DNA of 64,000 bases, from NCBI GenBank assembly GCA_965644295.1, contig CBFFRP010000143.1, positions 1 through 64,000 of the forward strand. The letters are read 5' to 3'. Under the pieces are notes generated by a model. The model was not told the origin of the DNA. It made no database searches and saw only the letters and a list, made by a program, of their open reading frames with translations. Source of the DNA: Paraphysomonas bandaiensis. Its lineage: Eukaryota > Chrysophyceae. Below, piece by piece: positions 58,788-64,000 of the stretch (position 1 is its first letter; each line of letters begins with the position of its first letter). The position numbers and the translations under genes are program-made.

Positions 58788-61700
58788 ATGCAATCAACGG
58801 AAGATAATCATATTAAGGTTGCTTGCCGAGTTAGGCCAACAAGCACAAAGGAGTCTTCACAGGGTACGCGTCAATGCATTCACACAGGAGAACACAACGA
58901 AATAGTTATTAATTCGAAACCTGAACCAAGAACTTTTACATTTGATTTTGTTGCTGACCAAAATGCTAGCCAAGACGATGTGTTCAGGAACATTGGAGAG
59001 CCGATAACATCTTCGTGTATTCAAGGTTACAATGGAACTATATTGTGCTATGGACAGACTGGAAGGTAGATCCAACAATATTTATATACTCTCACTTATT
59101 TGAGTTGACAGTGGAAAAACGTACACTATATTCGGCCCAGATGCGAATACAAGTAAAGACACCACTGGATGTACCACTCACTGCGGACTTGTGCCTCGAG
59201 CTCTGGATTACATATGGCAGCACATATCAAGAGAAAAAGACTCATCAACTGCTGAGAAAAGTTTTTCGTGTCGGTGCTCGTTCTATGAGATATATCAGGA
59301 AAAAGTGTTTGATCTTTTGGACTCTGCAGGGGGGTCGATAGGTGGACTATCAGTGCGAGAGGATGCCACGCGTGGTGTGTATGTGGAAGGATGCACTGAG
59401 GAAGAAGTATGCTCGCCAGCAGACGCCAATCGAGTGCTTTCAGTTGGTTACCGGAATAGGCATGTGGGAGAGACTGCTATGAACCGCGAGTCTAGCCGGT
59501 CCCATGCTGTGTTCCAGCTCATTATTGATACAACAGAAGAAAAAAATGGAGTACGGACTTGCAGAACAGCCAAATTCAGTCAAATAGACCTTGCCGGCAG
59601 TGAGCGACAAAAAAATACAAATGCTACAGGAGAACGACTGAAAGAAGCCAGCCAGATAAACAAATCTCTATCAGCTCTCGGAAATGTTATCAATGCCCTT
59701 GCAGATATATCTGGGCACGGTACTCGGCGACACGTCCACTACCGTGACAGCAAACTTACATTTCTCTTGCGCGACTCTCTGGGAGGGAACTCTAAAACTG
59801 TTTTGGTAGCTACTGTCTCTCCAGCAGATGTCTGCTTTGCGGAAACTTTGTCAACACTTAAATTTGCTCAACGCGCGAAGAGCATAAAGAACTCCGCCGT
59901 GGTAAACGAAGAAACGTCAGGTACCGTACTTGCCCTGAGAAATGAGATTTTGGCACTTAAAGCAAAGCTTAATGAAGTAGAACAACAAGGGGTTCTGGAT
60001 ATTTCTTGTTCAGCAATGGACGACGTAGTGGCCTCACATCAAGCAGAAGATACATTTGAAAACGGGGGACTACTGGACCTTATTCGGGAGATCAAAAACG
60101 CAACAGGACTACTTCAGCAAACAACAGAGGAACAGAAGAAATCTTTGTCATTTGACGAGGCAATTCAGTCCTTCAAAATGAAACTCAAATTTCGAGAGAG
60201 GGAGATTGCGAGTCTCAAGCAGCGTGTAGCAGGGGGGGACCTCACATTTGAGGAAAGGGTGAGGGAAGAGGTCGAATCTGTCAGACGTGAGATGCATGCC
60301 GAGATGGAAGAATTTAAAGGCAAAGAACTAGAGAAAATTCACAACAAGTATTCAGGAATGTCTAAGCAAGATAAAGAAAGAGGTAAATTAGCCTTTGGGG
60401 AAGTTTTAACAGTTTGCGAAAGACTCAGCCATATGGCTGATGTTTGTACCACGAGCGTAGTAATGAACTCTGGTCAGAATGCAACCCATTCTGCCGTCGA
60501 ATCAGAACTTATACTGAAGTTAAAGCAAGACCTCGAGGAAGCTCAAAGTCGTGCAACATGTCTTGAAGCTTCTCTGCAGAGCAGTCGTGAGGAGTTCGAG
60601 GAGAAGACACGTTTACTAGAAAACGGCGTCGCTGAGAGGGACCTGACAATATCTACATTGATTGCAGAAACAGAACGTAGAAGCGAAGAGCTCAATATGT
60701 TACGTGGAGCCATGCAGCAAACAGATGAAGATGTCAAGCGAGCACAAGAATCCGCAGAAGCTGCGCGAGTTGATCAGTACAACAAAATGATGAAGGACAA
60801 CATGGTGCTTTTACAGCGCGGTCGACAGTTAGAACAGGTCTTGTCAGAGAGGCAAAAACAGTTTGAAGAGACAGAATCAGTGTTAAGCAGGACTCGTGGA
60901 GACATGGAAAAAATGTCAGCGGAGTGCCTTGCCACAAAAGGAAAGCTAGCAGATTGCGTAGAAAGTCTCAGAATTGCAGAGTCACGGATAGTTAAATCTG
61001 ACTCTGAGAAATGTGCTGTCAATGAAGAACTTCGACATCGTAATCGTGAAATTGAAACACTGCGAAGAGATATTGAAAAGATGCAGTTTGATCTGGATAA
61101 TTCTCGTGAGGACGCTGATAGCTTATACACCCAAGCAGAAACATTGATGGTAGACATAGAAGAGCTGAAGGGAGTGAACGCCGAATCTGCATCTAAGGTA
61201 TTGCAGTTGGAGACTGAAGTCGACAAGCTTCGCTGCGATATGTTAACGGAATCTGAGCGTCGTCAAACAGCGGAGACAAATGTACAGAATGCAGAGGAAC
61301 GAATAGTTGCATGCTCGGAAAGTATTGCTTCTCTAACAAAGGAGCTCTCTGAGGCGGTAGAGTCTAGAATTCAGATAGAAGGGAAGCTTCGTGAAATAGA
61401 GAAGGAATATAACCAGATGAAGTGTTCATGTCTCAGCAAAGATGTTGAAATTAAGAATCTCAAGGTTGAAAATAACGATGCAATTACTTCGGCAAGAGAA
61501 CTACAAGAAGAGTGCAGCAAATACACGCTGCAGTTACACCAGCTAACCGAAAATGACGAAGTACAACGAAATCAGATCGAGGAGCTCAGAGACCAGGTTG
61601 AGATTGCTAGAAAGCAATGTGATATCATGGAACAGTGTATCGAAGATTTAAGTGAAGAGAACAAAGTATTGAAATCAGAGGTTTGGTTTGATACGACTTG

Positions 61701-63070
61701 CGCAATTCGTTTTCTTACTTATTAATCTTTTAGAAAGATGCAATTGTTGCACTGTTGACATCCAAAGAAGATATTATTTCAAATATGGAACAGCAGCTTA
61801 AACACAGCAAAGAGGATTTACTTACTAAAACAAAGGAATTCGCAGAAGTAAGTAAATCTCATACAGATATGCAGCATCAGCAACAGGAATCATCTATTAG
61901 ATATATGGAGCTGCAAGCTGAAGTAAGTGTAATTGAATTAGCAAGGTTATTCTAACAATTATATTAGATTGAAGCTGTCAAGTTACGTGAGAGTGCTCTT
62001 GGTGTAGAAAGAGACAACTTACGCTTAGAGCGTGATGAAATCAAGCAAAAATTCGAAAGTATACGCTCTGCTATAAATTCAATGTCCGGTATTCACGAAA
62101 AGGCTAATGAAGAGACAAAACTTTCTTCTGAGACACATGACTTGGGTGTATCATGCAGCATCAAAATGCTGCAACAAGCACTTTCAGACAAGGATAGCGA
62201 GTTAAGTTTGGTCAGAGACAAGCTTCGTGAATATAAAGAGACGGTTGGTCAATCTACGTCTCCTTCGTCTGTTTTTATTTTCTTATTTTAGGTTATACAG
62301 CTCCAAAAAGAGACCTCAGAAAACAGAATCGAGCTCGAGACTTTAATTAAGACACTTTCACATGAAAAAATTAAGTTAGCTGACGAAAACAAAATCTACG
62401 AGGCCAAAGTTAATTCTCTACAAGAGGAGTTGGATCGAACGTTGGTTCAGTTATCGGAGCGTGCACGGGCCGCGGAAATAGCGCTTCAACAGAAAGTGGA
62501 GAAAGATATTGAACTGAAGGAGTACATGAATAAAGGAAATGGAGATGCGGAACGACTTGAAATGGAAGCACAGTCACAAATGAAGGAAAGACTCAGTGAT
62601 ATGGAAAGTGCGAATGATGTTCTCAGAAAAGATTTAGCTAGTCGAGATTCCGAAATTTTGAGACTCAGTCAGCAGCTGTCGTCAAATATCGATAAATGTC
62701 ACTCTTTGGAAAGCCAGTTGTCAGAAGTAAACAAGGTAATTTGATGATGATGGGTTGTTTCTATTGTCACTGTAGTAATTTTTAGGAAAATGCACGTCTC
62801 TGTGGTCATCAAAACACCAAACAAAAGATTCAGCAGCACATGCAACTGAAGAAAAATATTGAAGAGCAAATGGCTTCTTTAAAACTATTGCAAGAGCAAT
62901 TAGTTAAGGTCTCCCATGAACGTGATATGGCACTAGAGGAGTCAGCTCGCCTTAAATCATTACTAGCTGCAAAAAATGCAACAGGCAAGAGTACAAGAAA
63001 AGTATTGGGGGATAAAGGAGCCGAAGTTAATGTGAATCAGTCTTCCATACGACCTCCAGAGACATTATAA
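58788..63070 (+). CDS. KIF15: Kinesin-12 (KIF15-type) plus-end motor with long coiled coil, six exons
   Basis: Exons 58773/58788-59065, 59112-61680, 61734-61922, 61968-62243, 62292-62735 and 62786-63070 are in phase. The protein is 1,346 residues from the preferred start MQSTEDNHIKV (an ATG five codons upstream is also possible). The N-terminal motor has P-loop GQTGSGKTYT split by intron 1, switch I NRESSRSHAVF, switch II IDLAGSERQ and HYRDSKLTFLLRDSLGGNSK. The neck reads FAQRAKSIKNSAVVNEETSG, and the ...KN.AVVNE.T.G pattern is characteristic of kinesin-12. About 900 residues of nearly unbroken heptad coiled coil follow, then a short basic tail (ATGKSTRKVLGDKG). The family works in spindle assembly or, in plants, cytokinesis. 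No frameshift or missing catalytic residue was seen. Confidence 0.92.
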
Positions 63071-64000
63071 CATGACAAGTTACAATGGAGTTCTTGATCT
63101 CCGAATGCTGCATTGTGAAATGTCTTTCAAGCTTCATAAAGACAACATAAAGTGCACATATCACTCATATTTTCTATATATATAGCACCTCGCAGTAGTG
63201 TAACTAATTTTTCTGTTTTGTGTATATATTTTGTTTACATTCTTTCACGATGGTAATTTGACAATACAGTCACCTAAGAAAGGCGATTATCGTCTTTTAG
63301 TATTATTTGACTTTGACTTAACAACTTCAACTAGTTCTATTTACTACTGATACATATCACATTCCGAGTGGCCGCTACGAATATAGTAGTGGTCAACAAC
63401 GTATAGATTAGGCTGCTATACTGATTGCAACGAAACACCTCAAATTCATCTTTATTCTGAACGATTTGACCAACTGAAATGATACTTTTCTAGAAGTGAG
63501 TAATTGATGTGAAAGGTGAAAGGGTGATAAGAACTGATCTCGAAAAAACTGCACCTCCTTTAATGAACTATGTATGAGATGTGAGCAATGAGCAAGATAT
63601 TTATATCTTATATCCACTTATCTACATGAGCACGCAGAGGAAGAGACTACAAGTAGAACACAAACACAACACACAATACGGAGGTTTACTTTTACAGAAG
63701 TTAATATTTTTTGCTAAGGCTTGCTGTTCTCAATTGTATGATTGATATTATAAGATGACATGATAAAGAACCTAGATTGTATTCGGTGTGTTCAACACCA
63801 ATCATTTACTTTTGCAAGACCTTCATCCACATACCTCCGAGCCACTTGGCACAATGCCTAAAGGAAGGCCACCAGATCGCCAATCTCAGCAGGGTATAGT
63901 ATTGTTTCCCCTGGTTGCCGTGAGGTACATAAGGCAGCCTCCGAGGCAAATTGCACACAATGTATGTGTAGTCATATAGCGAGTGGAGTCTCATCCCAAG
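63071..64000. other. 3' flank of the kinesin gene, no gene seen
   Basis: AT-rich. A frame near 63854 starting MPKGRPPDRQSQQG runs toward the window edge with no domain, and may be the start of something beyond it. Nothing else supportable. Confidence 0.4.

Noticed and set aside
60774-61226. Minus-strand Ser-rich 150-codon frame
   Set aside because: Antisense shadow of the kinesin coiled coil.
63854-63979. Gene start MPKGRPPD at the right edge
   Set aside because: Short, no domain, not extendable within the window; the PKGRPPD match to the LINE tail is probably chance.

Overview
The window is nuclear DNA from a unicellular-type eukaryote. Genes are closely packed and split by short introns (mostly about 45-70 bp) with GT-AG borders, the standard code applies, and there are no bacterial-type operons. 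The gene set (Rac GTPase, CASC3/Barentsz, TFIIS-like factor, G6PD, EHD-type ATPase, UFL1, a HERP-like UBL protein, kinesin-12, DUF202 protein) is broadly eukaryotic. Rac together with CASC3, UFL1 and HERP leans toward an opisthokont or holozoan protist, but I cannot fix the taxon.

Layout: 1-3840 holds a Ty3/gypsy pol fused to a frameshifted Ty1/copia tail. 3908-4689 is a decayed hAT transposon with a perfect 8-bp target-site duplication. 5468-9264 holds a complete five-exon Rac gene whose 5' half lies in a perfect 1,644-bp tandem duplication. 10232-21816 is a gene block: CASC3, TFIIS-like factor, a coiled-coil protein, G6PD and an EHD protein. 22331-34290 is a nested transposon island. 34815-36301 is an unknown gene. 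38841-45912 holds UFL1 with a minisatellite in intron 1, then a large coiled-coil protein. 46503-47612 encodes a multi-pass membrane protein. 47823-50726 is bounded by an unusual set of terminal inverted repeats. 51911-54249 holds a DUF202 protein and a HERP-like protein. 55739-56505 is a LINE 3' fragment. 57345-63070 holds another multi-pass membrane protein and a kinesin-12.

The most striking object is an 8.6-kb non-LTR retrotransposon (24805-33410, minus strand). It has one open frame of 2,788 codons that combines, in order, the second half of an OTU-like domain, a complete OTU-like cysteine protease domain, a SET lysine-methyltransferase domain, an AP-type endonuclease, a reverse transcriptase, RNase H and a zinc knuckle. 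It is flanked by an identical 880-bp direct repeat that looks like an extreme target-site duplication. Its endonuclease lacks the usual catalytic Glu. A 3' hairpin of the element is shared by five other LINE or SINE-like copies in the window.

Host genes are often head to head: five plus-strand genes each have a minus-strand neighbour starting within roughly 0.3-0.9 kb. Gene models were built by hand from splice signals and frame continuity; where the phase adds up exactly the evidence says so.
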